NCBI RefSeq assembly: GCF_023746615.1
Contig: NZ_CP082276.1
Coordinates: 806,001 to 870,000, forward strand
From: Grimontia kaedaensis
GTDB lineage: Bacteria; Pseudomonadota; Gammaproteobacteria; Enterobacterales; Vibrionaceae
Direction: 5' to 3'
Length of the DNA stretch: 64,000 nucleotides
Made by a program: the position numbers and the translations under genes. The notes beneath the pieces are model-generated. The model was not told the DNA's origin, ran no database searches, and saw nothing but the letters and a program-made list of their open reading frames with translations. Positions within the stretch are counted from its first letter, which is position 1. The number at the start of each line of letters is the position of its first letter. This document shows positions 51,455-60,608 of the stretch, in pieces.

Positions 51455-53086
51455 ATGAAGTTAGACCGTATTGAGATTTCCGGTTTCAGAGGCATTCGAC
51501 GCCTATCTCTGAGTCTTGATGAGCTCACTGTACTCATCGGTGAAAACGCTTGGGGTAAAAGTTCACTGCTAGACGCCCTTTCACTTTGTTTACCATCTTC
51601 CGGCGAGCATTACGATTTTGTCCGCTCCGATTTCCATATCGACTATACCTTGGGCAACGCCCAAACCAACCAAATTCAGATCATCTTTCGTTGGGTCGAG
51701 ACCTTCTCTGGTGAACACAGAGCTAGGCGATATCGTCCGTTCAATGAAGTTTGGAATGGCAGTGATGACAATGGCTTGCGCCGACTCGATTTTCATATCA
51801 ACGCGCTTCATGTTGATGGAAAAATCACGGTAACGCGTGATTTCCTTGATAAGAACGGTGCCATCATCGAGACACCAAACAGTGAAAGTCTGTCGCGTAA
51901 GCTCATTTTTCTGCACCCAATTATTCGTATTCAAGATGCTCGTCGTTTACGCGACAGCGACCTGGATTTGAACGGCAATAAAACGAGGTTGGAAAAGCGG
52001 TTGGAGAACACGGTCAAGCGACTTCAACAAAAACCCGGTCATGTGAATAAAGGCGAGGTGCGTAGTGGCCTAAAAGCGATGCGAACGCTTCTCGACCACT
52101 ATTTTGCTTTTGATAGTCATAACCGGTCACCCGCAGAGATAGAGCCTTCAAGGCACCTGAACATGCGCGCTAATTATGTACATCCGTTAGAGATGGTCGC
52201 TAACAACACGTCGAATCACAGTCGCCTACTGCTGATGGGCTTGCTGAGTACTTTTGTCCGGGCGCGGGGGCCTAAGCAGCTTAAAGCCAACGCCCGACCC
52301 ATTGTGATCTTCGAAGATCCGGAAAGCCGGCTGCATCCAACCTTGCTCAATCAAGCTTGGCGACTCATCAGTTTAATGCCTATGCAGAAAATTCTGACCA
52401 CCAATAGTGGGGATTTGCTCTCTGCCGTTCCCCTCAACAGCATAAGACGATTAGAGCGTGGCGCTACCCAAACCGATTCTCATCAAGTCCCACACAACAG
52501 CCTTAGTAAAGACGAAGAGCGCCGGGTGTCATTCCATGTCAGATTTCATCGCCCAAGCGCCCTATTCGCCCGTTGTTGGCTGCTGGTGGAAGGAGAAACG
52601 GAAGTTTGGCTATTCAACGAAATGGCACGTATTCAAGGCTATGACCTGGCGGCAGAAGGTGTCCAATTGATCGAATTTGCACAAAGCGGTCTTAAACCCC
52701 TTATTAAGCTAGCTATCGCTTTGGGTATTGAGTGGCATGTTATTGCAGATGGCGATATGGCAGGCCAAAAATACGCCCATACGGCTCGCAGTAAGCTTGA
52801 TGGAGAAAAAGAGAAGCACCGCCTTACTGTGCTTCCAGACAGAGACATTGAGCATTACCTGTTTAACCACGGATACGAGCCACTGTTTCGGGAAATGGCG
52901 CATATTGAAGGTAATACCTACATTGCCCCGAAGAAAATCATCGCGCGTGCTCTGAAGAAGTACGCAAAACCCGATGCGGCCTTGGCCATCATTGAATACA
53001 CAGAGCAGCATTTGGAAGATGATATCCCGCTGCTACTGAGGTGGATCGTGCAGCGGGTTGTGAGTATGGCAAGAGGTGCAGGTTAG
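51455..53086 (+). CDS. OLD-family ATP-dependent nuclease
   Basis: This 543-residue protein has an N-terminal ABC-type ATPase with Walker A GENAWGKSS (~28-36). A split Walker B/D-loop appears later (PIVIFEDPESRLHPTLLNQA, ~280-299), and the C-terminal Toprim domain has LLVEGETEVWLFNEMAR (~373-389) and HVIADGDMAGQ. This matches OLD/YbjD-like (DUF2813) proteins. ATG at 51455 follows AGAGAGG; a GTG at 51449 overlaps that site. No partner gene such as GajB is adjacent, so it is likely a single-gene class 1 OLD nuclease. Its 3' end overlaps the convergent lipoprotein gene by 4 bp. Confidence 0.83.
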   Translation: MKLDRIEISGFRGIRRLSLSLDELTVLIGENAWGKSSLLDALSLCLPSSGEHYDFVRSDFHIDYTLGNAQTNQIQIIFRWVETFSGEHRARRYRPFNEVWNGSDDNGLRRLDFHINALHVDGKITVTRDFLDKNGAIIETPNSESLSRKLIFLHPIIRIQDARRLRDSDLDLNGNKTRLEKRLENTVKRLQQKPGHVNKGEVRSGLKAMRTLLDHYFAFDSHNRSPAEIEPSRHLNMRANYVHPLEMVANNTSNHSRLLLMGLLSTFVRARGPKQLKANARPIVIFEDPESRLHPTLLNQAWRLISLMPMQKILTTNSGDLLSAVPLNSIRRLERGATQTDSHQVPHNSLSKDEERRVSFHVRFHRPSALFARCWLLVEGETEVWLFNEMARIQGYDLAAEGVQLIEFAQSGLKPLIKLAIALGIEWHVIADGDMAGQKYAHTARSKLDGEKEKHRLTVLPDRDIEHYLFNHGYEPLFREMAHIEGNTYIAPKKIIARALKKYAKPDAALAIIEYTEQHLEDDIPLLLRWIVQRVVSMARGAG

Positions 53087-53607
53087 TCTTGTTTTTCAAA
53101 GAAAATTGATATTTTACCGACCTCGACGCCGAATTTTTTCATCGAGGTGAGATTGAAGGCTCGTTTTTCGTCCTGACGGTAAAGCCAATCATCGAGTGTC
53201 AGCACATAAGTATTGTCGCCCACTTCTACGCTGAGGTCATAGATCCAATTGAGGGCATTGCCAGATTCACTCCCCTTCGCTGTGCCGACAACGTCACCTG
53301 CTGTACCCTCATAGCTTCCATCTTCAAGGCGCTTTATCGTCCAAATGCGTTTTTGTTTCTCACCATCATCGAAGATAAAATCTTCATCTAAGGTGATCTG
53401 ATCGCCTACCACGGTGCCAGTAATGCTGACTTCGAACCGACGGGTTTGTTTGCCGGTATAATCCTGGACCATACCCCACGCCAAGGTTTCCCCTTCAAAA
53501 TATTCAAACAGATTAAAGTTGGGGCTAGACGCTTTGTAATCTTCAAGGGAAGCTGAACATCCAACTAGTGCGGTCATCAATGCAAAAGCGGCGATAAGTT
53601 TTTTCAC
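53083..53607 (-). CDS. DUF3833 lipoprotein
   Basis: This 174-residue lipoprotein has lipobox LVGC (Cys ~17). The DUF3833 body contains FNLFEYFEGETLAWGMVQDY (~33-52), then RRFEVSITGTVVGDQITLDE and IYDLSVEVGDNTYVLTLDDW. It is the last gene of the light/stress operon, overlapping the upstream gene by 4 bp. Often found with Cfa-like and DUF1365 genes, suggesting a role in modified-lipid handling. Confidence 0.85.
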   Translation of the reverse strand: MKKLIAAFALMTALVGCSASLEDYKASSPNFNLFEYFEGETLAWGMVQDYTGKQTRRFEVSITGTVVGDQITLDEDFIFDDGEKQKRIWTIKRLEDGSYEGTAGDVVGTAKGSESGNALNWIYDLSVEVGDNTYVLTLDDWLYRQDEKRAFNLTSMKKFGVEVGKISIFFEKQD

Positions 53608-54200
53608 TCAGGATTTCCTCCAATTAGAGCTAGACGAAGTGATGGGTACGCTGTTGCCGGCGAAAGCCAAATAGCGGAAAACGCATTGGCAATGTCCGCG
53701 TTTCTCAGTTTTCCGTAAGGAGATGCTTTACCTTGTTCGGGCTGATAGAAAAACTGTCCTTGATCTTCTGACAGAACATAAATAAGTCGGTCACCTTCTT
53801 TCACATCAGGCCACGCATTTTGCATTTGAGGGAGCCATTCTTGGGTTTGTTGTTCACTAAACCCAAGGTGCTCCCACTGTTCGACTGTTGCATCGAGTAA
53901 GTCGTCAGCATCGATGTCGCGGCTATATGTGATGACCAGCGCCAATGGCTCCCCAGAAGCTGGTTCAAACTCACCTGAAGGGGTTCTAAGTTCACTGTCG
54001 TAGATTTTCCAGAATCCCCAAGTAAGAGATGCCGCACCGACAGGTTTCCACCACACCCAGTCTTCTGCGGTTTGCATACCTGTGGGACTAGCTGTGATTG
54101 GTGTAGACAGCGTGAGCGCTATGACGAATGCAGAAAAAAGCGCAGCTATTCTTTTTCGGCCAGCGACTTTTCTGTCATAGAAAGATGTGATTTTGAACAT
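53604..54200 (-). CDS. Chalcone-isomerase-like exported protein
   Basis: This 198-residue protein has an N-terminal signal segment (~18-36, AALFSAFVIALTLSTPITAS) and a chalcone-isomerase-like domain: GAASLTWGFWKIYDSELRTP (~55-74), LVITYSRDIDADDLLDATVE and DRLIYVLSEDQGQFFYQPEQ. Bacterial members are thought to bind fatty acid derivatives. GGGGAG precedes the ATG at 54198-54200; the gene overlaps the 3' end of the DUF2878 gene by 55 bp. Confidence 0.83.
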   Translation of the reverse strand: MFKITSFYDRKVAGRKRIAALFSAFVIALTLSTPITASPTGMQTAEDWVWWKPVGAASLTWGFWKIYDSELRTPSGEFEPASGEPLALVITYSRDIDADDLLDATVEQWEHLGFSEQQTQEWLPQMQNAWPDVKEGDRLIYVLSEDQGQFFYQPEQGKASPYGKLRNADIANAFSAIWLSPATAYPSLRLALIGGNPE

Positions 54201-54682
54201 GTCTCCCCCTTCCTTGAAAGACGTTTTAAGATGACAAGGAAAACAACACTGTAAATGAACCAAGCAGCAGCAAGGACAAGCACAGTGCTCACAAGCGTCA
54301 TAGAGAACTCAACCGCGCCAAGGCGCTCTCCTCCTAGGTAGCTCCCTGCTCCCCCGACAGCACCGACAATAGTGAGTAGCCAGAGCGGCTTTTCCATCAG
54401 CCAATCTCGAACCAGCCAGATGTAAGTTCCAAATCCTGCCCACAGGAACCCAAGCCATAAAGGCACATAGGAGGTATCGAAATTCAACACTTGTAGGTGG
54501 GTCAGTACGCTGTCGCCTGCTACACCGATCAGCGTAAAAAGTGGCGTAGCAAACAACACGCCTCTATCGAGCAACACAGCACCAATAAGGGCAAGCACTA
54601 GGAAAGGAAGCGTACTGTTTTGGCCCAGCACAGCAGCAAACCAGTAAGCGTTGAATGCCAGTGATATCAAGACAATTCGCAT
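54146..54682 (-). CDS. DUF2878 membrane protein
   Basis: This 178-residue inner-membrane protein has about five to six TM helices (for example LPFLVLALIGAVLLDRGVLF, ~25-44) and WLLTIVGAVGGAGSYLGGERLG (~100-121, given here in outline). It is a family found with cfa-like genes in stress operons; its role is unknown. The C-terminus extends as a charged tail. Confidence 0.78.
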   Translation of the reverse strand: MRIVLISLAFNAYWFAAVLGQNSTLPFLVLALIGAVLLDRGVLFATPLFTLIGVAGDSVLTHLQVLNFDTSYVPLWLGFLWAGFGTYIWLVRDWLMEKPLWLLTIVGAVGGAGSYLGGERLGAVEFSMTLVSTVLVLAAAWFIYSVVFLVILKRLSRKGETCSKSHLSMTEKSLAEKE

Positions 54683-54706
54683 GCTTCCTCCTTACTCACA
54701 TTGGGG

Positions 54707-55945
54707 TTATTCGCGCCAATCTGGACGGCTTAGCACTAACTGAACCGTGCTAATGGTACGTTCGCGGAAGCCACCTTCACAGTAGCAAAAGTAGTACCGC
54801 CAGAGTCGTGCGAAACGTTCGTCATACCCCAGTTCTGTAAGCTCATTGAGATTGTCGTTAAAACGTTGATGCCATTCTTCCAGCGTTTTGGCGTAATCAA
54901 GACCAATGTCTTTCAGATCTCTCACTACCAAATCACTCTTGCGGGTGAACTGGTCCAGAAGCACGCTGACTGAGGGTAAAAAACCGCCTGGGAAAATGTG
55001 TTTTTGAATAAAATCGACGTTACTGCTGTAGTGTTCGTAACGCTGGTCAGCAATAGTGATCGCCTGAATTGCCATCAAACCGTTTGGTTTTAAGAGTGAT
55101 TCGCATTTCTTGATATACGTGGTAAGAAATTGCTTGCCTACCGCTTCAATCATTTCGATCGAAACAAGCTTGTCGTACTGCCCTTCGAGGTCACGATAAT
55201 CTTCTTTCAACAAGGTGATTTTATCGGTAAGCCCTTCCTGATCTACGCGGCTTTTTGCCCACTCATACTGCTCGTTGGAGATTGTCGTTGTCGTCACGCG
55301 ACAGCCATAATGTTTTGCAGCATGAATGGCCATACCGCCCCAGCCCGTACCGATTTCTATCAGATGATCGGATGGGCTAAGTTTCAACTGACGACACAGA
55401 CGGTCCATCTTAAGAAACTGTGCACGCTCTAGGGTGTCGGTATCACTTTCGTAGATACCACTCGAATAGAGCATCTCCTGGTCAAGGAACCGCTCATAAA
55501 GATCGTTTCCAAGGTCATAGTGTGCGGAAATGTTAGAACGCGAGTTTTCTTTAGTGTTTCGGTTTTTCCAGTGGCCAATCTTAGTAACAATGTTGGCAAG
55601 CCAGCCCACTTTACTTTCCAAACGATCAAGCGCTGGCAGGTTGCGGCAAACTGCGCGAATAACAGCGGTTAGGTCCGGAGAGTCCCACCAACCATCGACA
55701 TAAGCCTCAGCGGCCCCAATACTGCCACCGGTCAGCACACGACGGTAAAATCCTGGGTGGCGGATAATCACCTCTGCATGAAGATCAGCGTTAGGATCAC
55801 CCAGCTTTTGAGTCTGCCCGTCGAAATCGACCAAGGTCAACGAAGCGCCTTCAAGGTAGCCAAACGTGGAAACCAACATGCTTCTCGCGAAGGTATCCTT
55901 CTTCGTGACTGGCCAGGCTGATGATTCGATATTGCTTGAATACAT
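54707..55945 (-). CDS. cfa: Cyclopropane-fatty-acid synthase-like SAM methyltransferase
   Basis: This 412-residue protein shows the SAM-binding motif LIEIGTGWGGMAIHAAKHYG (~197-216), the Cfa motifs YSSGIYESDTDTLERAQ (~165-181) and SIEMIEAVG (~262-270), and the C-terminal EEWHQRFNDNLNELTELGYD. It should methylate or cyclopropanate unsaturated acyl chains of membrane lipids with SAM. AGGAG precedes the ATG. The genomic set with DUF1365 and a FAD oxidoreductase parallels loci linked to furan or other modified fatty acids; that link is inference. Confidence 0.88.
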   Translation of the reverse strand: MYSSNIESSAWPVTKKDTFARSMLVSTFGYLEGASLTLVDFDGQTQKLGDPNADLHAEVIIRHPGFYRRVLTGGSIGAAEAYVDGWWDSPDLTAVIRAVCRNLPALDRLESKVGWLANIVTKIGHWKNRNTKENSRSNISAHYDLGNDLYERFLDQEMLYSSGIYESDTDTLERAQFLKMDRLCRQLKLSPSDHLIEIGTGWGGMAIHAAKHYGCRVTTTTISNEQYEWAKSRVDQEGLTDKITLLKEDYRDLEGQYDKLVSIEMIEAVGKQFLTTYIKKCESLLKPNGLMAIQAITIADQRYEHYSSNVDFIQKHIFPGGFLPSVSVLLDQFTRKSDLVVRDLKDIGLDYAKTLEEWHQRFNDNLNELTELGYDERFARLWRYYFCYCEGGFRERTISTVQLVLSRPDWRE

Positions 55946-55947
55946 AA

Positions 55948-56685
55948 TTACTCCTTTGCCTGTTCTGGATGACCGTAAAATGGCGCGCCTTTTATCCAGA
56001 GTTTTAGCGCTTGCCAGTAGATCGATAACACGACCTTTACCGTCATCACGGGCGTTTTTACGATAAGTTTGATGAGCTCAGAGGAAGTAAACGGTTTCTT
56101 CTTCATAGCAAGTGTTGCGTCGAATTCTCTGCCTTCCCGATGTGTTTCGAGATGGACAAAAGCCGTCTTGTCGACAGGACGCAGCTTCCAAACGTACTTT
56201 TGATCAATTGGATTAAAGGGAGAAACATGGAATGCTTTGTTGTTTTCCCAATGTTTACCGGCTGGAACGGCATAATAATGCCGTTGATTCCAAGGCGTAT
56301 TGCTGACCTCTGCAAGCATGTAAGCCCAATTGCCTTCATCGTCGTAGAGGTAATAGAAGTTAACGGGACTGAAATACAAACCGAAGTAACGCAAGTGGCA
56401 AAGAGCCAGAACCTTACCGGTGTAACGTTTCCCCGTCAGCGCAAAGATCTTGTCCTGTACCGCTTGCTTAGTATCTTCACGACCTTCCATGTAGTCGGGT
56501 CTGTGGAACGAAGCCATTCCCCATTTATTTGTGGTGAAACCTCTGACAGATCTGGCTAACTCATCGACTTCATCCAAATCAATTAGCGGCATAAACATGG
56601 GATAAGAAAACACATGCTCTATGGGCGTAAAGCGACGGTGACGGACACTGCCGACAAATAGGCCACTGAGCGAGTCGCCGTTCAT
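55948..56685 (-). CDS. DUF1365 protein
   Basis: This 245-residue protein has the family N-terminus GSVRHRRFTPIEHVFSYPMF (~12-31) and FSPVNFYYLYDDEGNWAYML (~108-127). It almost always occurs beside a Cfa-like methyltransferase and an amine-oxidase-like flavoprotein, as here. Its start overlaps the FAD gene stop by 4 bp. Molecular role unknown, possibly in acyl-chain modification. Confidence 0.88.
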   Translation of the reverse strand: MNGDSLSGLFVGSVRHRRFTPIEHVFSYPMFMPLIDLDEVDELARSVRGFTTNKWGMASFHRPDYMEGREDTKQAVQDKIFALTGKRYTGKVLALCHLRYFGLYFSPVNFYYLYDDEGNWAYMLAEVSNTPWNQRHYYAVPAGKHWENNKAFHVSPFNPIDQKYVWKLRPVDKTAFVHLETHREGREFDATLAMKKKPFTSSELIKLIVKTPVMTVKVVLSIYWQALKLWIKGAPFYGHPEQAKE

Positions 56686-57977
56686 GACGCGCTCCGAAGT
56701 GGCATCGGCTCAACGTTACGGTTTATGCTTGCGACAACGTCGAGTGCGCTACGGACACCATCTTCGTGGAAACCGTTATACCAGTATGCACCGCAGAACC
56801 AGGTGTTATTGATGCCTGATACCAGATCACGCTTCTTCTGTGCAGCGATACATTTTTGGTCGAACACTGGGTGTGCATAGACGAATTTTCTCAGTACTTT
56901 TGACGCGTCGATGCTGTCTGTTTGATTGAGTGTTACGCAGAACGTTTCGGGTGACTTGATGCCCTGGAGAATATTCATGTTGTAAGTCAGCGCTGCTGGA
57001 CGAGATTCTCGTCCATCGTTTTTGCCCAGATGATAGTTCCAGCTCGCCCAAGCAGCTTTGCGCTCTGGCAGCAATTTCTCATCCGTATGCAACACGACAT
57101 CGTTATCTTGATAGTCGATATCTCCCAGCACCTCAGTTTCGTGTCTAGAAGGGTCAGCCAATAACGCCAGCGCTTGGTCGCTGTGACAGGCAAAAATCAC
57201 CTTGTCAAAGTACTCTTCGCCCTTCTCAGACTCCACAACGACGTGGTCGTGGTAACGAAGAACCTGTTTAACGCGGGCTTTGAGACGAATGCAGTCTTCA
57301 AACGCCGGCACCATCTTTCGAACATATTGGCGAGAGCCGCCCGGGATGACATACCACTGCGGACGGTTTGCCACTTCAAGCAAGCCGTGATTGGCAAAAA
57401 AGCGCAGAAAAAACTTCAAAGGGAATGCACGCATATCTGATAGCGTCGAAGACCAAATCGCTGCGCCCATTGGCAGAATGTAGTTCTGGCAAAAATAGTC
57501 GCTGAACTTGCGACGCGTGAGGAAATCACCCAAGGTCTGCTCAATAAGAGGGTCACCATGAGTTGAAACAGCATAAGCTTCGCGTGCTTCTTTGTTAAAT
57601 CTTAAAATCTCAGAAATGAATTTGTAGAATTTTGGATTGAGCAGATTTCGCTTCTGCGCGAACAAAGAAGCAACATTGTTCCCGTTGTATTCCAAGCCGT
57701 TCTCATCATTGTGGACACTGAAACTCATCTCAGTTTCTTGCGCGCCAATACCGATGTCTGCCATCAAACGCTGAAAGTTCGGGTAGGTGCGGTCGTTGAA
57801 AACGATGAATCCGGTATCAATAGCATACTGACCGCTGGCGACTTCAACATCCACCGTGGCTGTGTGACCACCGATATAGTCGTTGTATTCAAACAACGTG
57901 ATGTCGTGCTCTTTATGCAGATAGTGAGCACATGTCAGGCCTGAAATACCTGAGCCGATAATTGCAATTTTCATCAT
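56682..57977 (-). CDS. FAD-dependent amine-oxidase-like oxidoreductase
   Basis: This 431-residue flavoprotein has an N-terminal dinucleotide motif IAIIGSGISGLTCAHYLHKE (~4-23), then GGHTATVDVE and GFIVFNDRTYPNF (~57-69). The C-terminal flavin contact is NTWFCGAYWYNGFHEDGVRS (~396-415). Related proteins sit with DUF1365 and Cfa genes in many proteobacteria; a fatty acyl desaturation or oxidation role is possible but unproven. It overlaps genes on both sides by 4 bp. Confidence 0.87.
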   Translation of the reverse strand: MMKIAIIGSGISGLTCAHYLHKEHDITLFEYNDYIGGHTATVDVEVASGQYAIDTGFIVFNDRTYPNFQRLMADIGIGAQETEMSFSVHNDENGLEYNGNNVASLFAQKRNLLNPKFYKFISEILRFNKEAREAYAVSTHGDPLIEQTLGDFLTRRKFSDYFCQNYILPMGAAIWSSTLSDMRAFPLKFFLRFFANHGLLEVANRPQWYVIPGGSRQYVRKMVPAFEDCIRLKARVKQVLRYHDHVVVESEKGEEYFDKVIFACHSDQALALLADPSRHETEVLGDIDYQDNDVVLHTDEKLLPERKAAWASWNYHLGKNDGRESRPAALTYNMNILQGIKSPETFCVTLNQTDSIDASKVLRKFVYAHPVFDQKCIAAQKKRDLVSGINNTWFCGAYWYNGFHEDGVRSALDVVASINRNVEPMPLRSAS

Positions 57978-58702
57978 GCTTTCCTTGTTATTTTTCTTAC
58001 CAGCGCAAGTTGCATTGCCATAGGCATTGAGGATAGAAATTTGAGAAAGTAGGTGAACTTTTTGGGGAAGTGTACTTCCACTTTCTTCCTATCTAAGCCG
58101 TGTCGAATTGCTTCAGACGCTTCTTCTGGGGTTACCAGCATAGGCATAGCGAAATCGTTTTTGTCAGTGAGTGGCGTTTTAACAAAACCCGGAGAAATAA
58201 GTGACACGGTCACGGCTTTGCTTTCTAAATCTACTGAAAGAGAACGTGCCAGGTACGAGATTGCTGCCTTTGAAGCGCCATAAGCTTCTGCCCTTGGCAG
58301 ACCCAGATAAGCAGCAGTAGAGCCCATTAGAGCTAAGTGTGTTCCACGCTGAAACCTGCCTTGGAGCGCTTCAATACAGTTCAAAACACCAAACAGGTTT
58401 ATATCGAAAACGCGTTTGAACAAAGACACATCAATCTCGCCATGATCAATATACTCACAGGTGCCAGCGTTCAGAATGATTAAGTCGTAGGCCATGTCTT
58501 CTTGCGTTAGCGCCGCTCTCGTCGCCTCAGCGTCTGTGGCGTCGAAGCTTAATACGGTGACGTTGTCACGGGTTTCTGCCCAAGATTGTAAAGTCAGCAC
58601 ATTGCGACCACATGCAGTGACGTGCCAGCCTTCAGCAGAATAGTCCTTAGCAAGTTGCAGACCGATGCCGGAAGTTGCGCCTGTGATAAGTACGCGTTTC
58701 AT
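57974..58702 (-). CDS. Short-chain dehydrogenase/reductase
   Basis: This 242-residue classical SDR has the cofactor motif TGATSGIGLQLA (~7-18), LNAGTCEY (NAG motif, ~77-84) and the catalytic Ser/YxxxK as GSTAAYLGLPRAEAYGASKA (~127-146). It overlaps the NTF2-like gene by 4 bp. Substrate unknown. It carries matS site 7 and a near-match. Confidence 0.9.
   Translation of the reverse strand: MKRVLITGATSGIGLQLAKDYSAEGWHVTACGRNVLTLQSWAETRDNVTVLSFDATDAEATRAALTQEDMAYDLIILNAGTCEYIDHGEIDVSLFKRVFDINLFGVLNCIEALQGRFQRGTHLALMGSTAAYLGLPRAEAYGASKAAISYLARSLSVDLESKAVTVSLISPGFVKTPLTDKNDFAMPMLVTPEEASEAIRHGLDRKKVEVHFPKKFTYFLKFLSSMPMAMQLALVRKITRKA
58201..58213. promoter_or_regulatory. Near-match matS site
   Basis: GTGACACGGTCAC has both conserved 5-bp arms, but the central ACG does not fit RNY; binding is uncertain. 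Confidence 0.35.
58557..58569. promoter_or_regulatory. matS site 7 (MatP binding)
   Basis: GTGACGTTGTCAC is a perfect match to GTGACRNYGTCAC, inside the SDR gene. Confidence 0.72.
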
Positions 58703-59148
58703 TGACCCAACCTCTTTTTGATCATTCGAACCGCTGAGCCCAATACAGGAAGTGCTTCGTACAGCATTTCGCCAAGGTCAAAATAATCGCGATGAAGAAC
58801 AACGCGTCCTTCTTTTAACACGAGCCGCGTACAACCCTTAACTGCCCTTTCTGCACCACCGTCCAACTTTGGATGAGACAAGTTCATCGTCCAACTGATA
58901 AAGGCAACGTCTCCATTCACAGCGTGTTCGTGGATGTTAAAGCGGCAGTCAGTCACGTTCGTGTACATGGCTTCGAAGTACCGAGAAAGGTTGTCATATC
59001 CCTCGATGCGGTGAGCGGGGTCTTCAAACACGACATCTTGGCTGTAGATGTCATCCAGCGTGTTTAGGTTGTCCTTTCGTAGCGACGTGTAGACGGTAAT
59101 AAAACGATCCAATGCGTCGTTTTGTGATGTGGCTGCTGTTTGCATCAT
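58699..59148 (-). CDS. NTF2-like (SnoaL-type) family protein
   Basis: This 149-residue cone-shaped alpha+beta fold protein has DRFITVYTSLRKDNLNTLDD (~13-32) and VVFEDPAHRIEGYDNLSRYF (~39-58), typical of the SnoaL-like superfamily. Its start codon overlaps the phrB stop as ATGA. May be an accessory or isomerase-like enzyme; exact role unknown. Confidence 0.85.
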   Translation of the reverse strand: MMQTAATSQNDALDRFITVYTSLRKDNLNTLDDIYSQDVVFEDPAHRIEGYDNLSRYFEAMYTNVTDCRFNIHEHAVNGDVAFISWTMNLSHPKLDGGAERAVKGCTRLVLKEGRVVLHRDYFDLGEMLYEALPVLGSAVRMIKKRLGQ

Positions 59149-60596
59149 GATTCTGCCCTGTGCGTGTTCTGATAGCTTTTTGCCACCTCGAACATTTGGA
59201 TGGCTTTTTCCCGCGCCTGTTTATGGTCTACAACCGGTTTGGGGTAGGAGAGCTCTATTCCGTTTTTCTCTGCCCAAACATGGGGTTCGTGGAGTGACTT
59301 GTCCGGGACAGACTCTAGTTCTTTCAACCATCTACGGATAAAACGCACGTTAGGATCAAATTTCTTACTCTGCGCAGTGGGATTAAACACCCGAAAATAA
59401 GGTTGGGCATCGGTGCCTACAGATGCAGACCATTGCCACCCACCATTATTCGCGGCAAAATCACCATCGATCAGCTTGCACATAAAATATTGCTCCCCCC
59501 ACCGCCAATTGATGTGAAGGTCTTTCACCAAAAAGCTGGCAACAATCATGCGAAGGCGGTTGTGCATCCAACCTGTATCATTCAATTGACGCATGGCGGC
59601 ATCTACGATTGGATAGCCAGTTCGCCCCTGTTTCCATCGTTCAAACAAGATCTCGTCGCGGTTCCATTCAATGGAGTCTGTCCATTCAAGGAACGCTTTT
59701 CCCTTACTGATATCTGTGTACGCAGCAACGATATGTTGGTAGAACTCTCGCCACACCAATTCAGAGAGCCAAACGTTCGCCCCTCCTGAGCTTTTGTCGA
59801 AGCAGTTAGGCTCTTCAACCAACAAACGAGCCAGACACTGACGTGGCGATAATGCACCAATGGCAAGATAGGGAGACAGTTGGCTGGTAGCTGGAATCGC
59901 CGGGAAATCTCTTGTCGAATCATACTGGTCTACGCGATATCGGCAGAAATCACGCAGTCTCTGAATGATAGCACTGTCATCGATTGGCCAACCCACTGAG
60001 TCTGTTTGCGGGTATCGCAGAGAAATGCTGAACGGTTGGCGCAAAAGAGATGAAGTGATGGAATTGGTTTGCACAGGTTCAGGCGCACTAAGAGGAGATA
60101 AGTTTTCCTGCGTTGCTCGAGCAATCCAGGCTTTCTTGAAAGGTGTAAAAACGCGATATGTATTTCCAGCACCATTAGTAATAGTTCCTGGACCAAAGAT
60201 ACACTTATAATCGAAGCGATGAAGCAGCGTCCCCGTTAAGCTAAGTATTCCGGCGATAGAGTTATCACGGTTTACTTCATCAGATTCGTAATCCCTTGTG
60301 CAATAGATATCAGCAATTTGGTATTGCTGGCAAAGCTGTGCCAAAGACTGGTTAACGTCTCTAAACGTGTCAACGGAACGAATCAGTAAGGGAATATTCA
60401 GCGCTTCCAGTTCTTGCTGAAGTACAGCAAGACGACGGCGAATGAGATCAGCCTGAATGGGTGCCATTCTGTGAGAACGCCACTGAACTGGCGTTTCGTA
60501 GTAAATGGCCATGACTGGTTCACCACTTCGGCAGGCTTCTGTCAAAGCGATATTGTCTTTAATCCTAAGGTCTCTCCTGAACCAAACCAGCTTCAT
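59145..60596 (-). CDS. phrB: Deoxyribodipyrimidine photolyase (class I CPD)
   Basis: This 483-residue light-driven DNA repair enzyme has an N-terminal alpha/beta antenna domain (LVWFRRDLRIKDNIAL, ~3-18). The C-terminal FAD domain has STRDFPAIPATSQLSPYLAI, ELVWREFYQHI and GYPIVDAAMRQLNDTGWMHN (~339-358), followed by NNGGWQWSASVGTDAQPYFR (~395-414). Those last residues belong to the CPD-binding and FAD-binding consensus. It lies 12 bp after the MerR gene, so is probably controlled by it. Confidence 0.93.
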   Translation of the reverse strand: MKLVWFRRDLRIKDNIALTEACRSGEPVMAIYYETPVQWRSHRMAPIQADLIRRRLAVLQQELEALNIPLLIRSVDTFRDVNQSLAQLCQQYQIADIYCTRDYESDEVNRDNSIAGILSLTGTLLHRFDYKCIFGPGTITNGAGNTYRVFTPFKKAWIARATQENLSPLSAPEPVQTNSITSSLLRQPFSISLRYPQTDSVGWPIDDSAIIQRLRDFCRYRVDQYDSTRDFPAIPATSQLSPYLAIGALSPRQCLARLLVEEPNCFDKSSGGANVWLSELVWREFYQHIVAAYTDISKGKAFLEWTDSIEWNRDEILFERWKQGRTGYPIVDAAMRQLNDTGWMHNRLRMIVASFLVKDLHINWRWGEQYFMCKLIDGDFAANNGGWQWSASVGTDAQPYFRVFNPTAQSKKFDPNVRFIRRWLKELESVPDKSLHEPHVWAEKNGIELSYPKPVVDHKQAREKAIQMFEVAKSYQNTHRAES

Positions 60597-60608
60597 CCTC
60601 TTGCTCCC

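Noticed and set aside
58201..58213. Eighth perfect matS site
   Set aside because: The arms are exact but the centre ACG violates RNY, so it is listed only as a near-match.
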